Shown piece after piece: positions 54,070 through 64,000 of a DNA stretch of 64,000 nt (position 1 is its first letter; each line of letters starts with the position of its first letter). The notes below the pieces were generated by a model. It did no database searches. It was not told the DNA's origin and worked only from the letters and a program-made list of their open reading frames with translations. The stretch spans positions 3,285,315-3,349,314 of the forward strand of contig NC_030852.1 in NCBI RefSeq assembly GCF_000208745.1, written 5' to 3'. The translations under genes were made by a program, and so were the position numbers. The DNA comes from Theobroma cacao (lineage: Eukaryota > Streptophyta > Magnoliopsida > Malvales > Malvaceae).

Positions 54070-55118
54070 TGTAGATGCCCAATTCTAATTATATAGGAAA
54101 ATTACATCAGGGATGTTCCAAGAGCAGAAGTGCCCAAGGGTGTTCCAAGTATAGAAACGCCCATAGGTGTTTCAAGTGCAGAAGCGCCCAAGGGTGTTCC
54201 AAGCACAGAAGCACTCAAGGATGTTCCAAATATAGAAGCGTCCAAAAGCGTTCCAAGCATAGCAGCGTCCAAAGGTGTTCCAAGTGTGAAAGCACCAAAT
54301 GGTGTTCCAAGCGAGGAAACACTCAGGGGCGTTCCAAGCACAGAAGCGCTCAGGGGTGTTCTAAGCGTAGAAGAGCCCAGGAGCATTCCAAGCGTAGAAG
54401 CGCCTAAAGGCGTTTCAAGTGCACAAGCGCCCAAAGAGCGTTACAAGCACAGAAGCACTCAGGAAAAAACATGGAATAGCTATTTGTACGAGGAAGTGAA
54501 AATAACTCAGAACAAGTGGCAAGGTTCATGAGTTATCTTTACATTTGGGATGTTTTAGAGAGTTTGGCTTGATTGCTTAGATATGGAGATAGTTAAGAGG
54601 ACTTCCTCTTAACCTTTCCTTGAAGTACATGTGCTTTATCCCTCTCTCTTTCCTTACTCCTTAAAAATGCACGCATTATCAAATGTCACTACTCTTTTTA
54701 CCCAAAACCTATGCCCACTACCCAACTACGTGATCATTCTTTTAATATCTCGTAAACTATTCTTTAACTGTTTTTCCATGACAAGCATGTTCTCTCATGA
54801 TTAAACGTGCTCTCCTAACAACTTTTAAGAAAGTGTTCCTACTTAATATAAATATGAGAACTTGGAAGGTAAGAGGGGATTTTTAGACACCCAGCAAAGA
54901 TTACTTTGAAAGCTCTCTCTAGATTCCTCCAAGCATTCTTTCTATTCAGCTTTCGCTGTTAGTCGCTGCTTCTTCCACCTTTTCTCATCCCTCACCACCT
55001 ACTACCCAAAGCATTTACGCTTCAAGAACTGCTCCAGTCTTCTTCCTTGCTGCCTCTAGCGCATCCCGATTCATTTATTGCAACACGTCCTCTCTCCTTA
55101 ACCAAAGAACCCTCTATA
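54070..55118 (+). repeat. 3' LTR (~1.05 kb)
   Basis: Aligns with 47642-48650 from TGTAGATGCCCAATTCTAATT to CTCTATA. It carries its own 27-bp array (about 54110-54450, 12-13 units) with open frames 54075-54407 and 54130-54531, and the TATAAATA box at 54847-54854. Most differences from the 5' LTR are C/T or G/A changes, as expected from decay of methylated cytosines. Confidence 0.93.
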
Positions 55119-55123
55119 GTAGG
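55119..55123. repeat. Target site duplication, right (GTAGG)
   Basis: Second copy of the pentamer found at 47637-47641. Together they fix the element's ends to the base. Confidence 0.9.
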
Positions 55124-55859
55124 AAAGCTATAGAGCTAGAGAAACAGGAAAAATAAGGAACAGGGACAGGAGAGGTAGTTATTCCATTATGAAAGTTTTA
55201 ATATTGTATTGTGAAGTGCTTCTGCCTGGCCTCGTTTTCCATGTAGAAATAAAGAATACTAGAAATGGCATTATGCCATCTTTTGTTTCTTTCCAAGTTT
55301 TTCTTCTCTGTGCCAATCATATGATAATAACCAACGATCAAGCACGGTTTTTTTATAATTGAGATGGAAATTATGTATGAACGACAAACATTTTCTTTTT
55401 GGAGAACATAAACTTATAGTTGTAGTGATTATTCTCTAGTCTGCATATCATTAAGATTGGAGTTAATATATTGCTAGTCCTACCCAACATATGTTGGGTG
55501 AAGCAAGGGGGTGATGAGGTCATTACCAATGGAAACATATGCAAAACGGCCACTCCCTCCTACCTGGCCAACATGCTATATCTCCACTTTGTCTCCCCAA
55601 CAAAGCTCTAATTATTTTGAGCCAATAAGAAAATCAGATAGAGGTAGACTAGATGCTTAAGGGACTACATGCAACTCACAAGGCTCCCACTGCCATGAAT
55701 ATTGCATAAAAATTACTTATTATCACAACTGCATGTGCTTTTGGGGCGGCGTGCTGCAAAGCAAGGTTCTTCCCGTGCATGTATATAAATATGAGCAGCT
55801 TTGCATCGAGATCATACCTCAACCAGGGACCAAAGGTGGAATAAGGAGATAGAAAAGCA
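55124..55859 (+). promoter_or_regulatory. Upstream region of the WAT1-related gene with TATA box
   Basis: TATATAAATA at 55782-55791 lies 68 bp upstream of the start codon, a good core promoter distance with a leader of about 40 bp. The promoter thus looks intact although the gene downstream is damaged. Nothing else is recognised. The LTR element inserted about 740 bp upstream of the ATG. Confidence 0.6.
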
Positions 55860-57699
55860 ATGGCAGAAGAGAGTATTGTCTCTGACAAAATGAAGCTCCT
55901 CCTGGCATTGCTTGCACTGCATTCCTGTTTTGCAGGATTCCACATTGTCTCCAGGGTTGCACTAAACATTGGTGTCAGCAAAGTAGTTTACCCAGTATAC
56001 AGGAACATCATTGCCTTGCTTTTGTTGAGTCCTTTTGCTTATTTCTTGGAAAAGTGAGTCCTTATTCACTTTTGGAAGAGAAAACAGTTAAAAAGTCATT
56101 ATTTTTAGTCTTATTTTTCCTGTATTAATTTGAAGAATAGAAGAACGGCTTAGTCTTCTTTTTTGTTGGACTGGTTGACAATGACATTCTAGTATTTTTA
56201 ATGTTTGTTAATTGATTTCAGGAAGGATAGACCACCCCTTACTTTTCCTTTGCTGGTTCAGTTCTTCCTTCTAGCATCACTGGGGTAAGACGAAACATGA
56301 GCTACCAAGAGCTGTCAATATAAATTTCTTTTTCCTTTTGCAATGAGCTTATATTTTCTTTGTTTCGCATGCAGAGTTACTGCAAACCAGGGATTTTACC
56401 TTTTGGGTTTGTATTATGCATCTCCAACTTTTGCTTCCGCAATGCAAAACTCAGTTCCTGCAATCACCTTTGTTATGGCTTCTGCTCTAAGGTAACCGAT
56501 GTCATAAACAATGGTCATGCTTTCCCAAAGAAGGTTTTTTCTCTTGATCACCTCATCACCCAACGTACTCTTATGCAGACTTGAGCAAATCAATATTGCA
56601 AAAAGAGATGGATTGGCAAAAGTGTTGGGAACTATCGCAAGTGTAGGAGGTGCCACTATAATTACTCTCTACAAAGGCCCCCTTCTATTGCACCAATCAA
56701 ATACAACACAAGGGCATTCCATGGAAGAATATATGTCCTCAAAGAACATGCAGAACTGGACTTGGGGATGTATCTACCTCCTTGGACATTGCTTATCATG
56801 GGCTGGTTGGTAGGTTTTTCAGGTTAGCCCCTACTTCTCTGAACCACATATATATTTGCTTCTTTATATATATATAAACACATAAAATAGTTTGAAGTTT
56901 GTATAATTAGTGGTGTTTTTTTGGGTAATTAAACTTCTACATGGTGTTTTCTTTCTTGTTTTGTGCCTAAGGTGTAACATGAAAACTTTCGCAGGCTCCT
57001 GTATTGAAGAAGTATCCAGCTAAACTCACACTCACTTCATTTACATGCTTCTTTGGACTGACCCAGTTCCTGGTCATAGCAGCATTTGTGGAAACAGACT
57101 TCCATCACTGGAAAATCCAATCAAAAGAAGAGCTTTTCACTATCCTATATGCTGTAATACCTTCTGTTTCATTGTTAAAAGATTTTCACTTTTTTGGTAT
57201 TCAAAATTTTGTAGTGGATGTAAATGGTTTTGTTTCACATAATGTTGATCATGTAAACTTTTTCCAGGGAGTTGTGGCATCTGGTATTGTGTTTTCTCTT
57301 CAGACATGGTGCATTTACAAAGGAGGCCCTGTCATTGTAGCCATCTTCCAGCCCTTGCTATCATGGCATTCATGATTCTTGGTGACCAATTATTCTCTGG
57401 AAGGTATGAAGAATTTCCACCAAAAAAGGGAACTAACAATAATTAATTTACCAGTGAATTTTACCCACACGTACTAAACTTTTACTTCAGTTTTTGACTG
57501 CTCTCACCTTCTTTTTTGTCTTTGTAGCGTGATTGGTGCAGTTTTCATAATGGTAGGTCTTTATTTAGTACTGTGGGGCAAAACTGAGGAGAAAAATGTA
57601 GCCAAGGATGAAGATGCAGATACATTGAAGAAGCATCTACTTAATGATCCTGAAAGTAGAGATGTAGAAGAGGGTGCTGCTGAATCAAATACAGCTTGA
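55860..57699 (+). pseudogene. WAT1-related / EamA transporter gene with two disabling lesions
   Basis: Seven exons are recognisable: 55860-56053, 56222-56284, 56375-56491, 56579-56822, 56995-57153, 57268-57403, 57528-57699. All have good GT-AG borders. Together they would give about 366 residues of a ten-helix drug/metabolite (EamA, nodulin MtN21, UMAMIT) transporter. Matches include FAGFHIVSRVALNIGVSK, YPVYRNIIALLLLSPFAYF, ANQGFYLLGLYYASPTFASA, GHCLSWAGW and YPAKLTLTSFTCFFGLTQF. The nearest Arabidopsis relative I recognise is WAT1-related At3g18200. Lesion 1: TAG at 56811-56813, in frame, where the family has Met or Leu before V-F/L-Q. Lesion 2: about 16 nt missing near 57358-57362, where the family has QTLLVAA before MAFMILGDQL; this shifts the frame. 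The downstream reading frame is otherwise preserved to a stop at 57697, so inactivation is recent or reflects sequencing error. Family members move amino acids, auxin or other small molecules across membranes. Confidence 0.85.
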
Positions 57700-59417
57700 T
57701 GTATGTATAGATTGATTTACAGATCAGGGCTGTTCAGATACAGGCAAAGACTCCAAGATTAATGGCATATTAACTATAAGAGTCCTGCTGGTCAGAGATA
57801 AGAGCAGCATCTTATCATGTAATTAATTTAAGAAGGTTCTTTTTTTCTTTCCTAAATTTGCTAAAATATTGTCAACCTAGGTTGGCTATAGCACGCAAAA
57901 ATGTATCAATGAAAACCTATTCAATGGCTTTTATATTACTGCAGTTTAATTTGGTAGGTGAGCCAAATATGCTGGAGTCATTGGATGTAAGGCTTTATAT
58001 GTTGTAAACTGCTACTAATTCAATAATTAAATATTCTGTATAGTTTATGGAACTCTTGTTTTTCTTTTATGTAAACTCATTTCCCCAGTGAGACCTATCA
58101 TATGTTTGCTCCCATGGAAGGGGCTAGTTGTTAATCCATCCAAGTCTGAGGCTCACACTTATTCACGGAAGATGTTTTTCACAGATATGTTGACAAACCA
58201 ACTAGAATGACCAGAATCCAAGTCTAGAATCACAATTTAGTATGTGGTAAGATATTCATTTTCATACAATTTCCTGGAGGAAGGGAGGAGAAAATGTCTA
58301 GGAAATATATACCTAGAAAATTTCCCTTAAAAGGGTGTCCTATGGTACTAACCAAGTATCCTTAATAGCCCTAGACATCCCTAAATTTTCTGGCAATCTG
58401 GCATATTCAAGGAAAAGGGGAAAGAAGTTCGCATATGTTCTCACCTTCCAAGTCACTAGCTTCTTGATCAAGCCCATGGAAGCATTGCAATTGCCTTGGA
58501 ACAGTAAACACTATCTATAAAGCAATTACTGCACATACTATGGCCAGATCCCTATTTGTTCTTTTCCTCGGGGTATGACTGCCAAAAAGGCAAGGAAACT
58601 AATGACAAAAGGGAATCCTACAGCCCAACATCACCTATCTTCAACTCTCATGTGTAAAATAATATAAGTTGTTGTCCTTCATGAAACAACAAGAAAAAGC
58701 ACTGTGCTTGCATGAGGCAAAGGAGGTAAAAAGAACACCCAAAGAATTCCCTGGTTGAAACTAATTTGAGAATCAGCTGAGGTGGGTTATGAATGATCAT
58801 TTTGAGAATCAAAACATTCTTGAAAACAAGAACGAACTAAATTGATCAACTATTTCACAGATCAGACTTGTTCTTACTTTAACTTTTTATACATGTGTTT
58901 CAACCCAAAGGGGAGAAGTCCTACATTAGTGGTTGACATTACAGAAAAATTTGTCTAAACAAACCTGATTTGAGCTTCATCTACTTACTCCAAATAGCGC
59001 ACTTCAATGTGATAAAAGCTAATTGAACCATGGCAACTGGTATTTTAACTAAAACATGTTGCAACTAAGTCAATGCCATAGCATTCATTTCTCAATATAT
59101 AGAAGTGCTTAAATGGTGCATGCTGCATGGCTGATGTTTCATTGTTCACCGAGTCTCATAAATGATCATTCATAAAAAAACTAAAGGTGACAGTAAGAAT
59201 AAAAATTATCAGTCTGAAATCAACGGAACATATGAAGACAAGCAAAACTTGCAGAAAGAGCGACCATAAAATATCATTGTCGAAAGCAAATATTTGGCAG
59301 AAGATTGCCAATTCAAAATTCTTAAACATAGTCATAAAGAAACAAAACCACTAATTCAGATAACACACAAATGTAAAAGATTACTAGCAAGACACACTTC
59401 ATCTCCAGTGCACAAAA
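57700..59417. other. Convergent intergenic region between WAT1-related and CCT4
   Basis: Contains the 3' flanks of the two convergent genes. No domain-bearing frame and no repeat with defined ends are seen. The frame at 58335-58520 is probably chance. Confidence 0.5.
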
Positions 59418-61019
59418 CTACCTCACATTAACAATATCATCAATCTTCAAAATCATCCTCACACACTCTGTTGCAAGAGTAATTGCGCTTGTGCTTACAA
59501 GCAGTGGCTGCACCACATTCTCCTCCAAGATATTAGTAATCTGTCCCTTCCTCACATTGATCCCAGCATTGATCTCCCCTTGAGCATGCCGATTCCTAAG
59601 CTCAGTCACAATAGCAATCGGGTTCAACCCCGCATTCTCAGCCAATGTGTAAGGAATAACTTCAAGTGCCTCAGCAAATGACCTGACACAGTAACCCTCC
59701 ATCCCGTGCAACACCTTAGACCAAGCACCAAGCTGCCTTGACAACTCAATCTCCGGAGCACCACCACCAGCAATCAAAAACCTCTTATTCACCAAACACC
59801 TAACCACACACAAGGCATCATGTAAACTCCTCTCAGCTTCATCAATAACCAACTGGTTCGAACCCCGAACTAAAACAGTAGTAGTCCTTCCCATATTCTT
59901 AATCTCAGTAACCTTCACAATCTTCCCATCCCCAAGTGAAACCTCCTCAACAAGATCTGCATGCCCCAACTTCTCGGCCCGAAAATGCTCAATATTGGAA
60001 ATAGGCAAACAATTCAAAGTCTTGGTAATAAACTCAATCTCATCCCTCTCAACATCCTTAACAACCATAATCTTTGCTTTGGCCAAATAATGCAATGACA
60101 AATCCGTAACTGCATCCCTCAAAATACTCTTTTGAATCAACAAAACATTACAACCCGTTGCCTTAATCTTCTTAATCATACCCAAAATATAATTCCTTTC
60201 CTCTTTCAATATCCTATCCATTTGAGTATAATCCGAAACTACAATACTCTGTTCTATATCAGTTTTGGGTGGGGAAATCTGAAACTGAATTACCGCGATT
60301 TTTGCGTTCTCCATTCTAGTTGGTCCTCCAGCAGCATGGCTCGCTTTCTTATCGAAAACCAACCCTTTCACTAACTCCGTATCGTCCACGGTCCCGCCAA
60401 GCTTTTTCACAATCTTGATGTCTCTTAAATCAACCAAATCCGGTTTTTCTGGATCAACCACGGAGAGAACAGAATCAACGGCTAGCGGCGCGAGAAGAGT
60501 TGAGTACTGGCTAACAACCTTGCTGTTCAACGAAGTGCTGGCAGATTTGTTTAAGGATTCGCGGTCAGAGAGCTCGAGAGGGACGGCCATGGCGGTGAGG
60601 ACATCGACGGCTTTAATCGAAGCCTTGTGGAGAGAATCGGAGATAACAGTGGGGTGGATCCCGTGGGAGAGAAGGGAGAGGCATTGTTTAAGGAGAGCAC
60701 CGGCGATGACGACGACGGTGGTGGTGCCGTCACCGGCGGCGGCGTCTTGGGATTTTGAGAGGTCGACGAGCATTTTAGCTGCGGGTTGGAGGACTTCCAT
60801 TTTGTTTAAGATGGTGGCTCCGTCGTTGGTTATAATGACTTCGCCGTTGGCGGTTGAGATCATTTTGTCCATACCTTTGGGTCCTAAGCTGGTTCGGACG
60901 GCGTCGGCCACGGCTCGTGCCGCGTTGATGTTGGCTTGGCGGATGTCTTCCTTACGCTTGTTGTCCACATAGGACTCCGTCTTGGAAGAGCGCGGCTGGG
61001 CTGCTGTTACGGCTGCCAT
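59418..61019 (-). CDS. CCT4: T-complex protein 1 subunit delta (CCT4 chaperonin)
   Basis: A single uninterrupted exon encodes 533 residues, the normal length for CCT delta. The protein is one of eight subunits of the cytosolic TRiC/CCT ring that folds actin, tubulin and other clients using ATP. Group II chaperonin signatures are intact: [12 protein letters not shown] (42-53), ITNDGATIL (63-71), the ATP-hydrolysis motif GDGTTT (96-101, Asp97), [20 protein letters not shown] (382-401) and [10 protein letters not shown] (417-426). The N-terminus [20 protein letters not shown] is specific to the delta subunit. The start is the ATG at 61019; no upstream in-frame ATG fits. Lack of introns is also seen in Arabidopsis CCT4 as I recall it. 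The coding strand is clearly GC-richer than the flanks. No lesion is visible. Confidence 0.98.
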   Translation of the reverse strand: MAAVTAAQPRSSKTESYVDNKRKEDIRQANINAARAVADAVRTSLGPKGMDKMISTANGEVIITNDGATILNKMEVLQPAAKMLVDLSKSQDAAAGDGTTTVVVIAGALLKQCLSLLSHGIHPTVISDSLHKASIKAVDVLTAMAVPLELSDRESLNKSASTSLNSKVVSQYSTLLAPLAVDSVLSVVDPEKPDLVDLRDIKIVKKLGGTVDDTELVKGLVFDKKASHAAGGPTRMENAKIAVIQFQISPPKTDIEQSIVVSDYTQMDRILKEERNYILGMIKKIKATGCNVLLIQKSILRDAVTDLSLHYLAKAKIMVVKDVERDEIEFITKTLNCLPISNIEHFRAEKLGHADLVEEVSLGDGKIVKVTEIKNMGRTTTVLVRGSNQLVIDEAERSLHDALCVVRCLVNKRFLIAGGGAPEIELSRQLGAWSKVLHGMEGYCVRSFAEALEVIPYTLAENAGLNPIAIVTELRNRHAQGEINAGINVRKGQITNILEENVVQPLLVSTSAITLATECVRMILKIDDIVNVR

Positions 61020-62594
61020 TTCTGGTTTCTTCGAGGGAGGAAATGATTCAGTGGATCGGAGGAGTAGGGGAAAACCCTAGAGAAAACACAGAGAGGGAAA
61101 AGCCGAGAGAGGGTTCCGGAAGAGAGTTGAGTGAGAGTGGGAAAATGGGGGCTTGCTTTTGGGGATTTGATTTTTGGGTTTGGAGGGGGTGTTTGCTTGG
61201 TCGCAGTATTGGTTTAGAGTTACTGGGTGTTTCGAGGACTTTCTAAGCGTTATCCAAACGAAGCCTTGGTTTAGGGTTTTAGTTTGCCAAAATTTTGTTA
61301 AGGTTTCGTTTAATGTCATTTTTACTCGTTGTTTTTTACATTTTAAAGGTAAATTATTAGTAATTAAGTAAATGATAAAAGATAAATACTTAATTTAATT
61401 AATTAAAATAAAATATTAACTTTAATAGTAATTAATTATTTTAGAATTATTATATATATCAATTACAAAATTTTTAAACCTTACTAGGAGTAGCTTTAGA
61501 ATATTGTCACATATCTATTAATTTATGATAATAATTTATCTATAATCTATATAATATATATAAGTACTAATATTAATAAAGCTTTTGATTCATTAAAATG
61601 GTCTAATTTATTAATTATATTTGTAAATTATCATTTTAAATGTTTTTATTATCATTACATTTATTACCACATGTATGTTACGGGGTGAAATTTAAGCTTC
61701 ATATTATAAATCTTAAATTTTAAAAATAAAATTTAAATAAATTTATAAATTATGAACTCAATTTTTTATTTAAAAATATACTTAATAATTATTAAAAAAT
61801 TTATATTTATATATTTAAAATTATCTTATTTCTTATTAATATGAGATTCGTGATATATTATGCGTGAATTTTTTTATTTTTAAATAATAATTATATATAA
61901 AATATAAATAATTTAAAAATATAAAAGTAATTATTGTTATAATTGAAAGGTAAATATATAGAATAATAATATTGGGTAAATTTTATTAATATTTATAATA
62001 AGGAAAGTCATTTGATATGGTTGAAATTTTTACATATTTACAAATTCGACAAATTTATTAGTGTTAATATTTAATATTAAATAAACAGATATGATATTTT
62101 TGTTCAATAAAAATCATACATATAATTGGATTATATATATATTTGCAGATAAATATTATTAATTTTATAATTAAGAGTATTTAAAATAATAATTTAAAAA
62201 TGTTATTTTCTCTTAATCTCTAACAAATTGCTTGGGATAATTTCATCATTAGAAATCACTAATTTTATTTTTTTGATTAATGCTTTTTATAGTAATCTCT
62301 AATTTATTTTATTTAATTAATGCTTTTAAATACTAAAATTGAAAAAAAAAATGTACAAGAAATATAAAAAAATATAAGGTGTTTGTTAGCTAACAATCAA
62401 CACCAGGAGTCGGGTGCAGCCGCAGAATACAGCCCCCAACTCCAAGCCAGGCCTCACATATTCATCTTTTCGAGAAACAAAAACCCCCTAAAACCCTCTT
62501 CACCAAAAACCCTTACAACCTCTTCAAATGTAACCAAATCCCTGTGGAAAGATTGAAACCGATGAGTCCCTGAAAAAAGGAGTGAAAACACAAA
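61020..62594. other. Divergent promoter region between CCT4 and the helicase gene
   Basis: The two start codons face away from each other across 1.6 kb. Purine-rich CCT4 leader sequence lies at 61020-61150. The centre (61330-62390) is extremely AT-rich with no frame or bounded repeat, and the helicase leader begins around 62400. The 61570-61665 part resembles the AT-rich stretch in a PP2C intron at 41475-41700, but only weakly. Confidence 0.5.
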
Positions 62595-64000
62595 ATGCCC
62601 TGTTACGCAGCCATATTTCAGGGCTATCTCAGGACAACCGCCATGTCTCTGAGACCCAATTCCCTCCAACTCAACAACACCCCTAAAACCCTTTTAAAGC
62701 CTTGTTTCTTCTCCTTTCTGTCCAGGAAACCCCCTGCTTCTTTCAGGCGTTTGCATTTGAGGCATGGCCTCGTCACGTGCTCTGGGTATCGGGCTGCTAC
62801 TGCTTCTTCCCGGACTCCTGGCTTGGATTGGAGGAACATTGCCTTGCCTTCTTTGCAGCAGCAGCAAAGCTCTAATTACGGTCGCTATGCTTACCAGGAT
62901 GTTTCCAGTGATGACTCGGACCATGAATTCGGTTCTACACAGTCTCAAATGGTTGGTTTTTAGATAGCCTTTTGTTAAATTTTGGTAAATTTTCGTTTTT
63001 TTTTTTCTGTAATTAAGCTAGTGGAGGGAGATGGGTTTCTGATACCTTTTCATCATTTCACGGGGCGTTGGTTTTTGCAATTGAAAAAGGATGACTTTTC
63101 AGTTGCTTATTGAGTCAATTTTTGGTTTTATGAATATGCTTTTTGTTCCATTTTGATAATTTGAATTGGACTTTAGTTTTGAATAGTTGGTTTACTAACT
63201 TGGAACTGCTTTCGTTGCTTCTCAATGTGACTAGTGAGTTTGTCTTGAACTTAGCTGCGAATGGGAAATATTGTCTCAAAATGCCAACTTAGCTAAGCAC
63301 ATTACCGAACCTTTTTAGTCAATTTTAATTTTCAAGCATGAATTTGTTGGTCTGCAATGTGAAATTTCACCTTAATTGTCAATTTATTTTTTGGAATTAG
63401 ATATTACAATTTTTGGTTAGGTTTTAATAATAGGTCTGATGCCTTAATTAAATATGGTGGATAGATGTTAATAATTAGCTGAAAATTGTAGTTTTAAGAG
63501 ACTGGTATTGGAAATTTTGTGAGCTTTGAACCTTGCTGTCCTGGGTCTTTGATGGGTTAATCTTTTATTTCGTATTAGTTTTAATACTCTTCTCAGTTAT
63601 CACCTAATTGGTCATTAAAATATCAATGTGATTTACATTTTAAAAGTTTAATTTCCCATTCTAGATATTGCTCCACTTTAACTTTTGCCCTCTGACTATC
63701 TGTCTCACCCATATCCGACTTCATATTTGTAACTGTGTATTATTTGTAGATGATGTGGTATTGGCAAACTAGCTAAGATTAGGAAGTTATAAGAGTCATG
63801 AGAATAGTTTGGTGGAAAGGTTTTGTATTGGTTAGGATTAATATAGAACACATAGGGTGTAACTATAATTAAATCTAGAGGCAGAGTTGAGAATAATCTA
63901 GAGTTATTGTTTTTGTTATATTTGACCCATTATCTGCAAGGAAGAAGACATTGAAGAGGATGCCAATGAAGCAGAGAAATTCAGTTTAGATTTTTTGTGA
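62595..64000 (+). CDS. DExH-box RNA helicase, N-terminal exon only (cut by window end)
   Basis: Exon 1 runs from ATG 62595 to a donor ATG|GTTGGT at 62951, giving 119 residues in phase 0. The start MPCYAAIF...MSLRPNS is Ser/Arg-rich and basic like an organelle-targeting region. Further on are SFRRLHLRHGLVTC and then SNYGRYAYQDVSSDD and HEFGSTQSQM. This matches the N-terminus of plant DExH helicases of the DHX36/DHX9 type (Arabidopsis DExH5/DExH1 group, from memory), where the next exon encodes the start of a conserved D-N-V-D-E-W region. That exon is not found before the window ends, so intron 1 exceeds 1 kb. A second Met at 62643 could also be used. Motor domains are outside the window, so the class is inferred from the N-terminus alone. 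Confidence 0.75.

Larger units (their letters stand above)
47642..55118 (+). mobile_element. Complete non-autonomous LTR retrotransposon (~7.5 kb)
   Basis: LTRs of about 1.0 kb (47642-48650 and 54070-55118) begin TGTAGATGCCCAATTCT. They end CTTTACA (5') and CTCTATA (3'). The element is flanked by the 5-bp target duplication GTAGG (47637-47641 and 55119-55123). A primer binding site follows the 5' LTR and a polypurine tract (GGGGCAAAA) precedes the 3' LTR. The 5.4 kb interior has no recognisable gag, protease, reverse transcriptase, RNase H or integrase, so mobility must have come from enzymes in trans. It carries 52-bp tandem repeats and, on the opposite strand, a decayed gene with a plant mobile domain. 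Antisense extra ORFs of this kind are known from the Tat/Ogre lineage of Ty3/gypsy elements, which suggests its relatives. The LTRs differ by scattered, mostly transition changes and a 36-bp indel. Confidence 0.93.

Noticed and set aside
57004..57375. 123-codon intact protein in the WAT1-related locus
   Set aside because: It reads through intron 5 (57154-57267) and stops at the exon 6 frameshift, so it is a chance fusion of exon and intron.
60415..60972. 185-codon plus-strand open frame
   Set aside because: Exact antisense of the CCT4 coding exon. Its openness follows from the codon composition of the real gene, and no domain is seen.

Overview
The window is nuclear DNA from a flowering plant. 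Genes are split by GT-AG introns, intergenic DNA is AT-rich, there is a plant MIR156/157 hairpin, and plant transposons (copia, LTR elements with a plant mobile domain, hAT) are present. The proteins are of eudicot type, probably a rosid, but the species cannot be fixed by eye. Two single N characters (5984, 53518) show that this is a draft assembly with joined contigs.

Layout. 0-4 kb: remnant of a DUF4283-type (LINE-associated) ORF, then gene-free DNA. 4.1-4.5 kb: promoter and hairpin of a MIR157-type microRNA gene (+). 5.4-6.5 kb: a near-perfect 0.56 kb duplication across an N, most likely unmerged contig ends. 7.4-13.1 kb: repeat-rich DNA including a decayed Ty1/copia element that has lost its reverse transcriptase. 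15.7-17.3 kb: a degenerate tandem duplication and a SINE candidate. 17.8-22.2 kb: DUF599 membrane protein (-). 22.7-26.3 kb: a TIR element, AT-rich DNA and a probable copia LTR fragment. 27.0-33.8 kb: nuclear poly(A) polymerase, PAPS1-like (-, 12 coding exons). 34.7-38.8 kb: an island of DNA transposons (a hAT MITE with a perfect 8-bp target duplication, a hAT transposase remnant and two long inverted-repeat elements). 39.0-46.1 kb: PP2C phosphatase (+, 10 exons). 47.6-55.1 kb: a complete 7.5 kb LTR retrotransposon with a 5-bp target duplication, no visible gag-pol, and a decayed antisense plant-mobile-domain gene. 55.9-57.7 kb: a WAT1/EamA transporter gene with two disabling lesions. 59.4-61.0 kb: intronless CCT4 chaperonin (-). 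62.6 kb to the end: first exon of a DExH-box RNA helicase (+).

The genes do not form a pathway. They are housekeeping and regulatory genes: mRNA polyadenylation, protein dephosphorylation, cytosolic folding, a microRNA that represses SPL transcription factors, and two membrane proteins. Their order is informative. From memory, Arabidopsis has relatives of CCT4, WAT1-related, DUF599 and MIR157C side by side on chromosome 3, and PAPS1 and PP2C8 close together on chromosome 1. The window interleaves the two sets, as expected for an ancestral block before duplication and gene loss.

The most unusual object is the LTR retrotransposon at 47642-55118. It has antisense cargo, a 27-bp repeat inside each LTR that is open in several frames, and a 52-bp repeat behind the primer binding site.
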